Source of the DNA: Euglena gracilis
Lineage: Eukaryota; Euglenida; Euglenophyceae; Euglenales
Length of the DNA stretch: 64,000 nt
NCBI GenBank assembly: GCA_039621445.1
Contig: CP154954.1
Span: 68,234,714-68,298,713, forward strand
Direction of reading: 5' to 3'
This document shows positions 1 to 11,910 of this stretch, piece by piece. The notes under the pieces were generated by a model, which saw nothing but the letters and a program-made list of their open reading frames with translations, made no database searches and was not told the DNA's origin. A program made the translations under genes and the position numbers. The first letter of the stretch is position 1; every line of letters starts with the position of its first letter.

Positions 1-1689
1 ATGAGGCTCACCGTCGGGGTCAACGGCCCCGACGGAGACGAGGAGGACGAGGCCCTGGACGCCGAGGAGGAGGCAATGGTGGCCAAGGTGCTGATCGACG
101 CCGCCAAGGAGGCGAAGGAAGTCCGTGGGGTGGTCACGGCCGAGGCGGAGGAGCAGCATCCGCTGGCCGTCCAGCTGCGCGCCGAGATGCTCAAGGAGTT
201 CGAGGGCCGCGTCTTCTGCGACCGCGTCCACCCCGATCCGCCGCCCCGAGGCCAGCACGGGATGGCGGTGCTGCGCCTCAAGCCAAACGCCCAGCCGGTG
301 GTGGGGAGGGTGATCCACCTGAAGGGCGAGCGGCTGGAGGCGCTGCGGGAGATGGAGGAGGAGTGCCGCCGCGACCGGAAGGTGGAGCCGGGCCGCGGCC
401 CGTGGCGGGCGGCGGCCTTCCCGATTCGGAAGAAGAACGGGAAGTGGAGGATGGTGTGTGACTACGCGGTGACGAACCTGCAGATCATGGCGGACAGCTA
501 CCCCTTGCCCTTGACGGAGGAGATCGTGGCGGAGCAGGCGAAGTGTACCCTCTTCAGCACCATCGACTTGCGGGACGCGTTCCACCAGGTGGCCTTGGCG
601 GAGGAGAGCCGACCGGTGACGAACGTCCAGCTGCCGGGTGGGCTGTGGCAGTGGCGTGTGGTCCCGCAGGGGATCAACGTCGGGCCCGCCCTCCTGCAGC
701 GGGACATCGACGCCACCTGCGCGGCGGTGAAGGCGCACTCCCGCCCGTACTTCGACGACATCATCGTCAGTACGCGGCAGGGAGCGGAGGAGACGGACGA
801 GGAGTTCTACCAGAAGCATGCCCGAGACGTCCGTGAGACGTTGCTGGCCTTGGAGAAGGACAGATGGGTCAGCGACAGCCGCAAGGTCAAGCTCTTCATG
901 AGGCAGGTCGAGTTCGTGGGGCATGTCCTGGGGCACGGCAGGAGGGCGCCTGCCCCAGGCAAACTGTCGGCGGTGCAGCACTGGCAGCTGCCGCCGACGG
1001 TCAGCAGTCTCCGCGCGTTTCTCGGCGTCTGCAATTACTATGCGGGCTACGTGAGACTCTACGCGGAGCTGGCGGCGCCGTTGCAGGAGAAGCTGAAGTT
1101 GCCGAGGGAGCTGACCAAGGCGGGATCCAAGCACCCAGTGGTGTGGACGGAGCAGGAGAAGGAGGCGTTCGACAAGCTGAAGAAGGCCCTCGTCGCCGAC
1201 CTGGAGCTGTACCACATCGATCCAGCCAAGCCGTTCGTCCTGCGCACCGACGCGTCGGACTACGCCATCGGAGCGGTGCTGGAGCAGTTCCCGAACATCG
1301 ACGGCGTGCCGCGGGTGGAGGACCTGCGGCCGGGGGCCTCCGTCCCGGTGGCCTTCATGTCCCGGAAGCTCACCGAGGGGCAGCGCCTTCGGTGGGATGT
1401 CCGGGACAAGGAGACGTATGCCGTGGTGGCCGCCCTCGACAAGTGGGCGGGCTTCCTGCTGGACAACGAGATCCTCGTCCTGACCGACCACCGCAGCCTG
1501 GAGTCGTGGTACAAGGAGTACGTCGCCGGAGTGGGCCCGCAGGGGAGGCGGGCCAGATGGCATGCGAAGCTCAACGAGTTCCGCATCACCGTGGAGCACG
1601 TCCCCGGCGAGACCAACGTGGTGGGCGATGCCATGTCTCGCTGGGCCTACCCGGCCTCACAAGGCTGGCGCGACACCTCGTGGCACGGC
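1..1689 (+). pseudogene. Ty3/Gypsy-like pol, reverse transcriptase and RNase H part (5' truncated by window)
   Basis: This part of pol copies element RNA into DNA and removes the RNA strand. In frame 1 the RT shows FSTIDLRDAF with catalytic Asp189 and YFDD at 250-253 (a Y-F-D-D variant of YxDD), followed by FVGHVLG and an LRAFLGxxNYY connection motif. RNase H follows with LRTDASDYAIGA (Asp417), KETYAVV (Glu471), LTDHRSLE (Asp496) and GDAMSRW (Asp543). All catalytic residues are present. Gag and protease are not in the window, so the Met at base 1 may be internal. After TSWHG near 1681-1690 the protein-like reading moves from frame 1 to frame 2 (+1), which separates RNase H from integrase. The region is clearly GC-richer than the downstream DNA. 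Family call is secure; whether the element is active is not shown, and the breaks suggest decay. Confidence 0.92.
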
Positions 1690-3700
1690 CACCGAGGCCG
1701 ACACGAAGGAGATGAAGGCCCACATCCTGGAGGAGAAGCTGCGCGAGAAGCCCACCCCGAAGGCGGTGCATCCCGAGGACGAGGAGACCAAGGCGGAACA
1801 GGTGGAGAGGTCAACCCTGAAGGAGGGGAGAGAGCTGGCCGTCATCCAGCTGATCCCGCTCCAGTCGTTCGCCGCGGTCCCGTCAGCGTCCCACATCGCC
1901 GTCACCACGCGCAGCCGCCTCGACACGCAGCGCAACGCCCGAGACGCCCCAGAAGACGCCCCGCACGGTACGCGGTCCGAGCACCCACGCGAGATGCACC
2001 CGTCCCCCGCGGCCGCAGCAGTCCCACCGTCGGTATTGTCTGCGGCAGTCCCACCGTCTGCGTCGTGCATCGCATCACCAGCGTCCGAGTCAGCACCATC
2101 ATCCAACGCGCCATCGCCAGTCCCATCACCAGCACCGCAGTCCACCGCACCGCAGTCCATCGCACCGGCCGCAGCGCCCACAGCCGGTGTGTCATCACCG
2201 GCCATGCCCGTCCCAGCGTCCGCAGCCGGTGTGCCGTCACCGGCCGCGTCAGTCCCGTCTGCAGCGCCCGCAGCAGGTGTGCCGTCAACCGCTGATCCCG
2301 TGCCCCCGCAGCCTGACCTGGACATCAACGTCTTCGACATGGACTGGAGCAAGGCGTATGCGGTGTGCCCGCGGTGGAAGCCCGTCTGGGACCAGGCCCA
2401 CAACGGCCCGGGCTGGCCCAGCGGGTTCCAGCTGGTGGATGGGCGGCTCGTCTCGGCGGGGAGGTGGTGTGTGCCGAGCGGGCTGCTGGCGGAGGTGCTG
2501 AGGGAGCAGCACTCGGTCTCCGGCCACGTTGGCGGGGACCGGCTGGTGGAGGAGGCCGAGCGCACCTACGTCTTCGCGGACCGGATGGAGGCGGCGAAGG
2601 TGGCCGGCGGGCTGCAGCGGACGTGCCCGGTGTGCCAGGCCACCGAGCACCCGCACCAGCCGCTGCGGCTGAAGGTCTGCCCGACGCCCGTCCCGCCGTA
2701 CATCATGGCGTCGGTGGCCATCGACCTCTTCGTGATGCCGGAGGTGGACTTCGAGGGGCAGCTGTACAACGTGTTCGCCGCCTGCGTCGATCGCCACAGT
2801 GGGTGGGTCGTGGCCACGGCCCACCACACGCGCGGCCTCACCGCCGCCACCGTGGCCAAGGCGATGTACCGGGGGTGGTGGTGGTCGCCGCACGGGCTGC
2901 CCAGCGTGATCACGAGTGATCGCGGGCCGCACTTTGCTGGCGCGTGGTGGCGCAGCATGTGCGGCCTGCACGGGATCCGCCACGCCTATGCCCAGGCGTA
3001 CCACCACGCGGCGAACGGGCGGGCGGAGTCCCTCGGTGCGCAGCTGCAGAAGCGGATCCGGAGCGAGAAGGCCGAGGCCCCGATCACCTGGGTGGAGTCC
3101 CTGCCCAGGGCAGTGCAGAAGCTGAACGACTCCAAGGCGCAGCACGGCCTGAGTCCGTACGAGGTGCTGTATGGACGGCATCGGTGGACTGGTGGCGTAC
3201 CGTACAAGGCCCCGGTCATGGTGGAGGATGCCGTGTCGTTCTTCGAGAGACAGAAGTCCGTGGACCAGAAGGTCGCCGACGTCCTCAACGACCTCCACAA
3301 GCGGCAAGCGGACCAGAAGAACCGGAGCAGGAAGGACCTCGAGGAGTTCGCCAAGGGAGACCTCGTGTGGTACCTCCGGCCTCCGAGGCGGCCGGGCCAG
3401 AAGCTCGAGAGCTACTGGCTTGGCCCAGCCCGGGTCACCGCGCGCCGTGGCGAGCACTCGTACGAGCTGGAGCTGGAGGAGGGCCGCCGCCAAGAGGCCC
3501 ACCGCTGCCAGCTGAAGGCCTACCGCGATGACACGCGGCTGTGGGGCCCGCCCAAGATGTTGGTCTACCGGCAGGCCAGACTGCAAGAAGACGTGGACAT
3601 CGAGGAGTGGACGGTGGAGGAGATCCGGCGGCACCGCCGACGACACGACGGCGACTGGGAGTTCGAGGTGAAGTGGGAGGGCCACCCGACACTCACGTGA
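1690..3700 (+). pseudogene. Ty3/Gypsy-like integrase with chromodomain (broken by frame change and TGA)
   Basis: This half of pol inserts element DNA; the chromodomain of chromoviruses guides targeting through chromatin. Frame 2 first gives an acidic stretch, then about 170 residues rich in Ala, Pro and Ser (roughly 1860-2310), unusually long for the RNase H-integrase linker. The zinc site is His at 2510 and 2525 and Cys at 2624 and 2633 (H-x4-H-x32-C-x2-C). The catalytic triad is Asp 2723, Asp 2918, Glu 3026, i.e. D-x64-D-x35-E. The chromodomain starts near 3593 (DIEEWTVEEI, FEVKWEGH). It stops at TGA 3698-3700, where the family has the Trp of the T-W-E-P motif; the next codons read EPLKNFFHRY in the same frame. 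One G-to-A change of TGG would explain it. Family assignment is secure. Confidence 0.9.
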
Positions 3701-4711
3701 GAGCCGTTGAAGAATTTCTTCCATCGCTACTCTCACCAGATGATCGAGTACGCCAAGTCCAAGAAGCTCAAGGTGGACGTGCTGGACTACCTCCACCGCA
3801 ACCCGGCTGAGGTGGCGGTCATCATCACGGAGGTGAAGAAGCAGGAGCAGGAGGTCATCAATAACGCCGAGTGGGAAGACCCCCCCGAGGAGTGGGTCCG
3901 GCCCGACGAGGACATCAAGAAGGACGAGGAGGCAAGCAGCCAGGAAGGGGAGTCTGCGGACCCCCCAGTGGGCACAGCGGTGCCTGCAGGACAGCAAGTC
4001 CCGACACGCGATCCACCGCCAGCGCTAGGTCAGGATCCACCGCGGACCGTCGCCGCCGCTGCATCGCACCAGCGCGTCCCGCTGCACTTTGTGCGCCACC
4101 CGTCCGACCGTCCCTCCGTCTCTGCGTTTCCCCAGATGTCGCAGGAGGCTGATCCCCAGATCCCCTCTGCTGCGGTATCAACCTTGGTGTGTCCATCGAC
4201 AGGAGCTGAGTGTGCGCAGCCCGTGTCTGCGTTCGCTCATTTGCTGCTGCACGCTGCCCCCCAGGCGGCTGTGGCTGCCTCCCAGGCTGCTGTGGCCGCC
4301 CCTCAGGCGACGGTGGTGGCTGCCAACCAGGCTGCTGTGGCTGCCCCCCAGGCGGCTGTGGCTGCCTCTGCGATGTTCACCCATTCTCCGTATGTGCCCA
4401 TTCCGAACCATTTCCTGGCTGCGGGCGGGGACGCGGTGCCCCCTCCGCCTGCGGCCTTCCCGGTGTGTACGGGCCGGCACCCCCCCCCATGCCGCCGGCC
4501 TGTGCCACGCCGTCCCCGTTCCTCTCACACCATTTCCTGCCAGCGCACCCCCATACCCAGTGCGCCCCGTTCATCCCCTGTCCCGATGGAGGCTTCGCCA
4601 CCCATGGCTCCTTCCCGTTGCACCTCCAGGACCCGTCCTCAGCCTCAAGGCGGCGAGAGGGCACCACCGCCGGTGTCTGCGTCCTCAATCCCCCCAACGC
4701 AGGCCTGGTGA
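3701..4711 (+). pseudogene. C-terminal continuation of the chromodomain polyprotein, low complexity
   Basis: This is the same frame as the integrase, beyond the TGA. The first 60 or so residues (EPLKNFFHRYSHQMIEYAKS and on) complete the chromodomain helix and an acidic, Lys-rich coiled tail. After that the sequence is low complexity: an Ala/Gln repeat with the unit QAAVAA about 4257-4372, then Pro-rich text to a TAG/TGA-rich end. Only the part up to about 3930 looks like conserved polyprotein; the remainder could be a variable tail or chance open frame in GC-rich DNA. No 3' LTR, polypurine tract or target duplication was recognised downstream. Confidence 0.55.
4257..4372 (+). repeat. Ala/Gln-coding minisatellite
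   Basis: About five imperfect copies of a 24-bp unit reading GGCTGCTGTGGCTGCC-like sequence, translated as QAAVAA in frame 2 of the preceding polyprotein tail. Likely slippage expansion; no function inferred. Confidence 0.7.
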
Positions 4712-5189
4712 GTCCCGGCCCTTTCTGGCCCCAACCCGGAGGCCACCCATTTTCCCCTACCCACGGCTACCCATGCCAGCCCACCGCCCCGGGGGTGGTT
4801 GGAAAAGCCTGGCGTCAAACCGTGCTGGGTAGCGGGGGTTGTATTTGTGGGTCTGCTGCTGCTGCTGCCGTTCCTTGCCTGCCGATTCGCCAGAGTGCCT
4901 GCTGCGCCGTGGACCAAGACGCTGGCGGAGGCTGGGTACGTGGAGACTACACCGTCGGAGGCGAGCCGACGGATGGCAGCGGATGTCTCTGCCCCTGTCC
5001 TTCACACTGACACTGATACTGTGGAGGCAGGAGGAGGCTGGCGCCCAAGGCCGGAAGCCAGAGGCGGGCGGCAGCCAGGGGCAGAGCAGACCCCCCCAGC
5101 CGGCCAAGGGAAGACAACGGCCGGGAGAGAGCGGGGGGCGGAGGCCACACAGACAAGCCAGCGGCCCAAGGGGGCCACCAGCCAGCCAC

Positions 5190-6090
5190 CCCCCAGCCAG
5201 CGAGGGGAGGCAGACAGCCAAGGCAGCCAGGCACCCCCCCCCCAAGGGGAGAAAGGGAGCCAGGCAGCCGACCCCAAGACAGACAGCCAAGCCACCCCCC
5301 CCCCCAGGGGAACCGAAGCCAGCCAGGCCCCCCAGGGGGAACCGAAGCCACCCCCCACCAGGGGGCACCGAGCCAAGCCCCCCCCCCCCCCCAGGGAGAA
5401 CCGAAGCCAGCCAGGCCCCCAGGGGGAACGGAAGCCACCCCGCCCCCCAGGGGGCACCGAGCCAAGCCACCCCCCCCCAGGGGGAACCGAAGCCAGCCAG
5501 GCCCCCCCCCCAGGGGGAACCGAAGCCACCCCCCCCCCAGGGGGAACCGAAGCCAGCCACCCCCGCCCAGGGGGAACCGAAGCAAGCCACCCCCCCAGGG
5601 GGCACCGAACAGCCAAAGCCCCCCAAGGGGGCACCAGCAAGACGAGAGGCCCCAGAGGGCCACCGAGCCAGAGCCACCCAGAGGGCCACCGAGAGGCCCC
5701 AGAGGGCCACCGAGAGGCCCCAGAGGACCACCGAGCCAAGACCCCACCAGGAGGCCCCAGAGGGCCACCGAGCCAGGCCCCCAGGGGGCCCCAGAGGGCC
5801 ACCGAGCCAGGACCCCCCCCAGGGGGCCCCAGAGGGCCACCGAGCCAGGACCCCCCCCCGGGGGCCCAGAGGCCACAAACCCAAGACCTCCCCCCCCCCG
5901 GGGACCCAGAGGCCACCAACCAAGGCCGCCCCCCCCCCCAGGGGGCCCAGAGAGCACGACCAAAGAACCCCCCACACACCAAGGCAGAAGACCCCAGGGG
6001 GACCCCCCGGGCAAAAAAAAAAACGCCCCCGGACACCCCCGGGCAAAACCCCCCCCCCCCCCCCCCCCCCCACCCCCCCCCCCCACCGCC

Positions 6091-6131
<41 letters not shown>

Positions 6132-6230
6132 AAAAGCGCCCCCCCCACAGGGGCGCCCAAAAAAAAAAAAAAAAAAAAAAAAGCGCCCCCCCCCCCCAGG
6201 GGCGCCCACACCCACCGGAGCCCCAGAGCG
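5190..6230 (+). repeat. C-rich minisatellite with two A-tracts
   Basis: Imperfect units of 20-30 bp. From about 5290 to 5610 they read GGGGGAACCGAAGCCAGCC separated by C runs of 6-12; from about 5640 to 5850 they read CCCAGAGGGCCACCGAG. The block ends in two near-identical pieces, each GGGGCGCCC followed by an A-tract (over 30 A near 6091-6129, then over 20 near 6160-6181) and GCGCCCC. Long open frames on both strands here are artefacts of the low complexity and are not called as genes. Confidence 0.75.
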
Positions 6231-6929
6231 CCAAACGAGAACCGAAGAGGGCGCAAGGAGCAAACCCCCCCCAGAGCGCCACAAGAGAACCGAGCAGGCG
6301 CAAGGGAGAGAAAGGCACGCCCCCCCCCCCCAGCCAGCCAGGCCAGGCAGGGGGCAAAGGAGGCGAGCCGAAGAGACCCCCCAGGCACCAGAAAGACCCA
6401 AGGGAGCCCAAGGGACCGCCCCCCCCCCAACCAGCCGGGAGCGCACAGCCCCCCCCGAAAGGCTCAATGCTCCGGGCTCTGCCACCAGCCTGCAGGTCGG
6501 CGCGGCGCGGCTGCCAAGCCACCCAGAAGGACAGCGGCCCCCGCCCAGAGCCCGGAGGAGTTCCACCCCCACCCAAGGCGCCCACAGGAGCCTGCGGCCG
6601 GCCTGCCAGCAGACCGCCCGGGGACCAACGCCAGCCCCCGACCAGGCTCCTGTGGCGCGCGAGGCCACACACGAGGGGCGCCCCCGGGCACCAAACGCCA
6701 AAGGCCAAGGCCGAGGCCAAGGCCACACCCCTGCCCTCCTTATACCTGAACCGCCCCGACGTTTGTTTGTACAATTCTTTCACTTCGCCGATGAGGTGCG
6801 CATCGCCCCCCGCTCCCGCCTCCGAGGTTAGCCGAAGGCAGGCGAGGCCGGGCGCCTCGGTAGGAAGGGGAGTGTGGGCGGCGGGAGGCGGCCTGGCACC
6901 TGCGCACTGGAATTAGCGAATATTCTGCC

Positions 6930-7550
6930 CCATTCCGCTACTTTTTTTACCTGTGTACTTTCCCCCCCAGGTTCTCTTTTCCGAATGTTTCATTCAAAGA
7001 ATTGTGCATGCTGAAGGAAGGAATATCAAAAATTCAATCTGATTTCAAGAAAACAATTGTTCAAGAATTTCAAAAAGTCAATCCGGAAGGTCAATCAAAA
7101 GGAAAGAATTCAAATTCAAAAAAGGAAGAGCAAGCGGCGCTGGAAATCAAGGTGAAGGTGATCTTCCGTCCCCCCCGCTACCCTTTTTTAAATTCAACCC
7201 AGGCTTTTCCTCCCCCCCCCCTACTACTTCAGAGGCACCCCCAAGGAGTTGGCCAAAAATACCGTCCCCCCCCCCAATTTTTGAATTATTTGGCTGCCGG
7301 AACCCAGGTTCCGGCTGAATTCAGGGACCGAAAGACCAAAAAAAAGGGAATTTTTGGGGCGCGTGTGCCTATTTTTACCGGAGCGCCGGGTGACTGTTTT
7401 CCCCCACTCGGCCTGCCGGGGAGCCCATTCCGCGCACGGTCACCGAACCGGCGAGAGGGGAAAACTCAAGCGGTTACCCTTACACACCTTACAACCAACA
7501 ACCCAAACATCCCACCGTACCGACCCCGGGCTGTATCATGCTGCCCGGTT
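6930..7550 (+). other. Stretch without a supported gene
   Basis: Composition falls from very GC-rich to mixed. An open frame covers 7002-7691, beginning with a Lys/Gln-rich 50-residue segment (KEGISKIQSDFKKTIVQEFQ) that might be real coding sequence, but the rest is proline-rich and overlaps a better frame after 7553. A CCCCCCCAG acceptor-like site lies at 6963-6971. No family recognised. Confidence 0.4.
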
Positions 7551-7552
7551 GA

Positions 7553-9715
7553 AGGGAGCCAGGCGAAGGACCGCCTTACCACCCCACCACTCACCCTCAA
7601 CCTGACCAGTATGCATACCGATACGGTACGCAGCCACCTGCACGGACTGCGGCTCACGGAAACCCTGAAGCCAGCAGTAGTAGCAGGATGACCCAGATGT
7701 CCGCGGCAGCGCGGCCATGTCGCCTCCCACCGTATGCGGGTGTGATGATCCACCGCACGGCGGAGACGATGAACCGGGTTATGCGTATGAGCGCAAACCC
7801 GGCACCAGACCACCTCACCCAGGCATTGTGGGATGACCACCGCCGTAAAGTTTTGACCATCGCGAATACCCCTCCAGCCCTGTGGTGTATGTGCGCCCAG
7901 CCGACGATGACTGGTCTGGTGTATTACACCGACCCGGACGCGTCGGGATTCGCGACGGACATTACCATGCGTGACCTGGGCGTGTAAGTCCCGCCACAGG
8001 TCGCACGGCAGGTACTGCCAGTTGGCACTTACACTGCACATTTTCGTGCTCACTCCCCCGGATTCCCCGAGGAAGAGACAGTGGAAGCACCTGTCCGGAG
8101 TGAACACCCACGTGTGAAAGAAAGTATTTTTCGATCCCCTGAGCGCATGCCCCGGCGGGATTATCGTGCGCAGGAGCATGTGTCTCAGTACACCGTCTCT
8201 GGGGATTATCCCCAGGAGGCGCCAATGCCACGGGATCAGTACGTGTATCCACCTCAACCCCACCAAACCATACCTGACCCTATCCCACGACGTCCTGCGG
8301 AGGGAAACCCTCCCCCGACGTCTGACTCTGACCGAAGCGCTCGTCCGCGGGAAGCCGCGGCAGCGCCTCGTGCGGCGCCAGTTCCCCCGGTACGGGATGA
8401 ACCCGTTAACCCGTGGACTGGGCGGCCGTTCGAGACTGAGGAGGAGCGTCAACAGTATGAATATGCTGTGAAAATCCAACGACAAATAGCACGTCGTCCC
8501 CCTGTCTCCGCCGGCCAGGGATACCCTGCCCGGGCGGAAATGACACGAGAAGAGCGCCAGCAGTATGGTGCTGCTGTGTCGGCTCTCACAGGAGTCCCAG
8601 CTCCATCACAATCAAGCCAACCAGCGCGACAGCAGGACGTTGCTGTGGCGGAAGCGCCTCCAGCACGACACACAAGCTCTGCCGCCGGCAAGCGTGACCG
8701 TGGCCCGGAAAATCTGACGCCGCAGCCACAGCGCCGCTCGCCGAGGTCGGAAAATCCGCCCGCGGCGATGCACGTCGACGCTGAGGAGGAAGCTCCGCCA
8801 GCGCCTGACGTGACGGCAAAACGGGCACGTCGGGAAACCCGACCATCCCCAGTTGCACCGGTTTACTCGAATCGTGGTGACGCTGAGCAGGAATTTGCTC
8901 GAACGCCAAGCACGGAATCCGTGACTTACCCTGTGTTTACACCAGAAGACCCAGAATACTGGGATTACTGGGCGACATTCGAATGGCTGTCTAACACAAA
9001 GGGTAAGGGTGAAGGTAAGGGCAAGGGTAAGGGGAAAGGAAAAGGCCAGGAGAAAGGTGGGAAAGCCCCACCTGGCAAAGGTGGAAAATTTGCTGGACCC
9101 ACAGTAGGAAGAGGCGGAAAAGCCGCCAAACCTTCGAAAACGAAAGATTATGACGTTGCCTCAGTGTTCAAGTACCTGGAGGAGATCTGGCCGAAAATCG
9201 ACGAAGATCTCCAAAAGTTCACAAGGGCAGGCAACGTGATCCACCGACCACCGGATGCGGTGCTCGAGGTGGTGCATAATCGTATGAACGATCACTGCAA
9301 ACGTTTTTTGTACAGTGCTGAACTTCATGCGTTTGAGGGATACCCTCATTCGAATGAAGTTGTCCTGGACCGGATGCCCGGTTTCTGGGAGCTCTGGTTC
9401 GGGTTGGGATACCCCTGCCAGAATTTTGGCATTTTTACCGACCAAAGCGGTCTGACGTACATCGATTGTATGAATACTTGTGAAGACGGCGAAACGGTCG
9501 TCGCACAGCTGAAGGAAATCTTCACGCACATGTATTCCGTTGGAGCACTGGGAGTCCAGTGGAAGTATTACCCCTTGCCGGAGAAACTCCAGGCGCAGGC
9601 CGCGGTAATGTTCACGAGCAACCTCCAGGTATTCTTGGACAGCACGTATGGCATGCTGTTCAAGGTACTGGACGTGGACCTCGCGTATCCCCAGCGGTTC
9701 AAACTGGAATGCTAG
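7553..9715 (+). pseudogene. Broken coding region of unknown family, Pro/Tyr-rich then Lys/Gly-rich (part 1)
   Basis: Frame 2 gives protein-like sequence after a TGA at 7550 and runs through one TAA at 7985-7987 (text before it ends ITMRDLGV and after it continues VPPQVARQVLPVG). The longest open piece is 8081-9715, 544 residues. Order: Pro/Gln/Tyr-rich start, two related segments containing EERQQY (about residues 120 and 155), a Pro/Ala-rich acidic stretch, a YWDYWATFEW patch, a tract of repeated Gly-Lys (nt 8995-9110), and a folded-looking C-terminal domain of about 190 residues with GFWELWFGLGYPCQNF. It ends at TAG 9713, where the sense reading seems to continue in frame 3. It resembles a retroelement gag or nucleic-acid-binding protein in composition only; I do not recognise the family. 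Confidence 0.55.
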
Positions 9716-10511
9716 TTTTGTAAAGAAGTTCACATTGTTGACTTCTGGGGTTTCGGAGGACGCGGAAAAACGGCCTCCGACTGACGAGAACGCCGGCAGC
9801 CAGCCGACCAGGAGATTTCTCCTGCATCAGTGCCGGAATCCCAATCTCGGAACGCAAGATCGAAAGGTGCTGAAACAGCACCGGCAGAAAATATTTCTGC
9901 TGCAGCAGTACTGGCACAGGGCGTGGATTACCTACGTCCTGGAGGTCTACATATATTTCCTGGAATACATGACCACCGATGTGGATGTCCACAGAAGGTG
10001 GTTACCTCGGGGATACACCGAGGTGGCGCCCAGACCCAGTGACCCTGACCAGCGCAGGATGAACCTGCGACCGGACCGGGAAGAGGCCGACATCGGCCTC
10101 CAGGAGCACCTGGATACCCAATTCGGGAATATCCTGATATGGGAAGATTTCCAGATGTTTTTCGGGGCACACGAGGGAAAAGTACCTCGTTATGCGTTGC
10201 CGCTGCCCGCTTTCCTGGAAGAACTAGGAGAGTACGGCGTGACTGAGAATTGTCGACAGCAGTGGGAATACCTCTGCCTGATCGACGACGACGAGCCGCA
10301 ACCTCCACCCGGAAGCTGGGTGAGAGCGTCGTGGCCGCCCCCATACCCCAACTCTGACAGAAGTGAAAGTATAAGCTTTTACCGACTGTCAGATGCACAA
10401 GGGTGCTACAGAAGCGGAAAAGACTGTCGTACTGCAGCACAACTACACACAGTTGTGCTCCCCTCTGGAAGCGGAGGAGGACGAAGAAGAGGCCCCAATG
10501 GCCGAGGATGA
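9648..10511 (+). pseudogene. Broken coding region of unknown family (part 2)
   Basis: Frame 3 continues part 1 after a frame change near 9690-9715. The convincing part is about 9890-10400: an aromatic, Arg-rich segment (QQYWHRAWITYVLEVYIYFL) followed by an acidic segment with DIGLQEHLDTQF and LPAFLEELGEYGV. The reading then passes to frame 1 around 10393-10430. No catalytic motif was seen. Together with its neighbours it makes one long product broken by small indels; an exon-intron explanation is possible but no clear GT-AG pair was found at the joins. Confidence 0.5.
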
Positions 10512-11910
10512 ACCTCAGCCAGCGGAACCTCCGGCACGGGAAACCCGTAGCCCATCGGTCGTGATGCTGGACACTGTGGCAGAAACTGCCCAGCGCCCAG
10601 GATCTCCGACAGGTGAAATGACGCCTGTCCCACTGTCACCAGCCTCACTGGGTACGCCGGGTGGAGCAACCCCTCCGCAGAAAAAACCGCCGGAGACGGT
10701 ACCCCACACACCTGAGGTATTACGCCTCAAGCTCCCTGTTCCCGGGGAAACCCCGTTAACAGAGGAGCCAGCCGAGGAGCCCACTTCAGGTGAGGAGCGA
10801 CGCACCTCGCTGGGCGGACGCGTACTCGGTGGTTTGCGGTCACTCATCGTAGTTGTCACCCCACGTGGCACTGCGGCCAGTTCTTCCACAGCTGCGGCGG
10901 AAACTGCCCAGCCGGCGGAAGACACACCTGACACAACAGCCATGGTGGAGGATGAACCTCCCCCAGCGGCGGCGCCACCGCCGGTGTCGGAAGCGACACG
11001 GACGGAGGGCGAACAGACAGAAAGGGCCGTGGAGACAACAGCAGCCGTGCCAGTACAGGATAAACCTGTATCAGCACCGGCAGCGCCAGCCGAGGCACGG
11101 GATGAACCCGCACCTCAGCGCACATCCACCGCCACTGCACCAAAGCATCCGGGAACACGGACACCGGCGCCTGAAAAACAGGCCGAACGGACGTCCATGC
11201 CCGCACCACAGGCTCAACCAGTGCGAAGTGCGCCGGCCAAGCCTACACCCACACCATCCCCCACGGCTGCCCCTGGGAAACCCACGGAAGCCGCGAAGGA
11301 ACGCGTAGGACGACCCTCAGCTCGGGAAACCCCTGCCGAAGGTCAACGACACTCGGTGTCGGGGAGAAGACCCCCGTCCCAAGCGTCACCACGCGCCTGA
11401 GCAAGCAAGCGCGACGCCGATCGGCGGCCCTCGGATGCTTCGGAAACCGGAAGTCCGAAGGCCCCGGCAAAGTCAAAGCCGGGCGCCGCACCTTGTAAGC
11501 CCACACCAAAATCTGGTGATCAGCCCCCACCGAAAGGCGGTGGTGGTACTGGCGGCCAGAGTGCTGCGTCCTCTTCTCGGGGATCAACCTCGGGACAAGG
11601 ATTCATGCACGTCACATCATCCGGCTATGGGAAAACCTCACAGCCGAAACGTTCGTCAAAGGGGCAGGGAAAATCTCGCGCCTCACCAGCCGAGACACCT
11701 TCGGAAGACGAAGTCATCATCGACTGGAACACGGTCAATCAGGATGATCCTGAGATTCATGACCTGAAAAACAGGTACATGTTGATCGACCACAAACTGA
11801 GGACACAGCAATGCCTCAACCGGTGGATTGAGCCACTGTTCTGTCAGGGCCGAAAATGGTCCTTTGATCAGAACGTGACCTGGAAGTATTATAATTCCAG
11901 ATCCCCCCCG
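10393..11910 (+). pseudogene. Broken coding region of unknown family, Pro/Ala/Thr-rich (part 3)
   Basis: Frame 1. The first 335 residues are acidic and Pro/Ala/Thr-rich (disordered-looking) and end at TGA 11398-11400. The same frame then continues as clearly protein-like text (ASKRDADRRPSD, then a Gly-rich tract, then SEDEVIIDWNTVNQDDPEIH) to 11910. CGA-to-TGA would be a single CpG transition. The last 36 residues (from QQCLNRW) lie inside the tandem duplication, so copy 2 starts with this tail. A run of seven C at 11903-11909 precedes the TGA at 11911, and dropping one C would open frame 2 (DLAQYFGEEFLIDKTT) for 16 residues. Confidence 0.5.

Noticed and set aside
1-4711. LTRs of the Ty3/Gypsy element
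   Set aside because: No direct repeat pair, primer-binding site or polypurine tract was found; the 5' part lies outside the window.
4757-6783. Very long open frames on both strands (550-700 residues)
   Set aside because: They are Gly/Pro/Phe low-complexity products of C and A runs without any domain; several frames are open at once.
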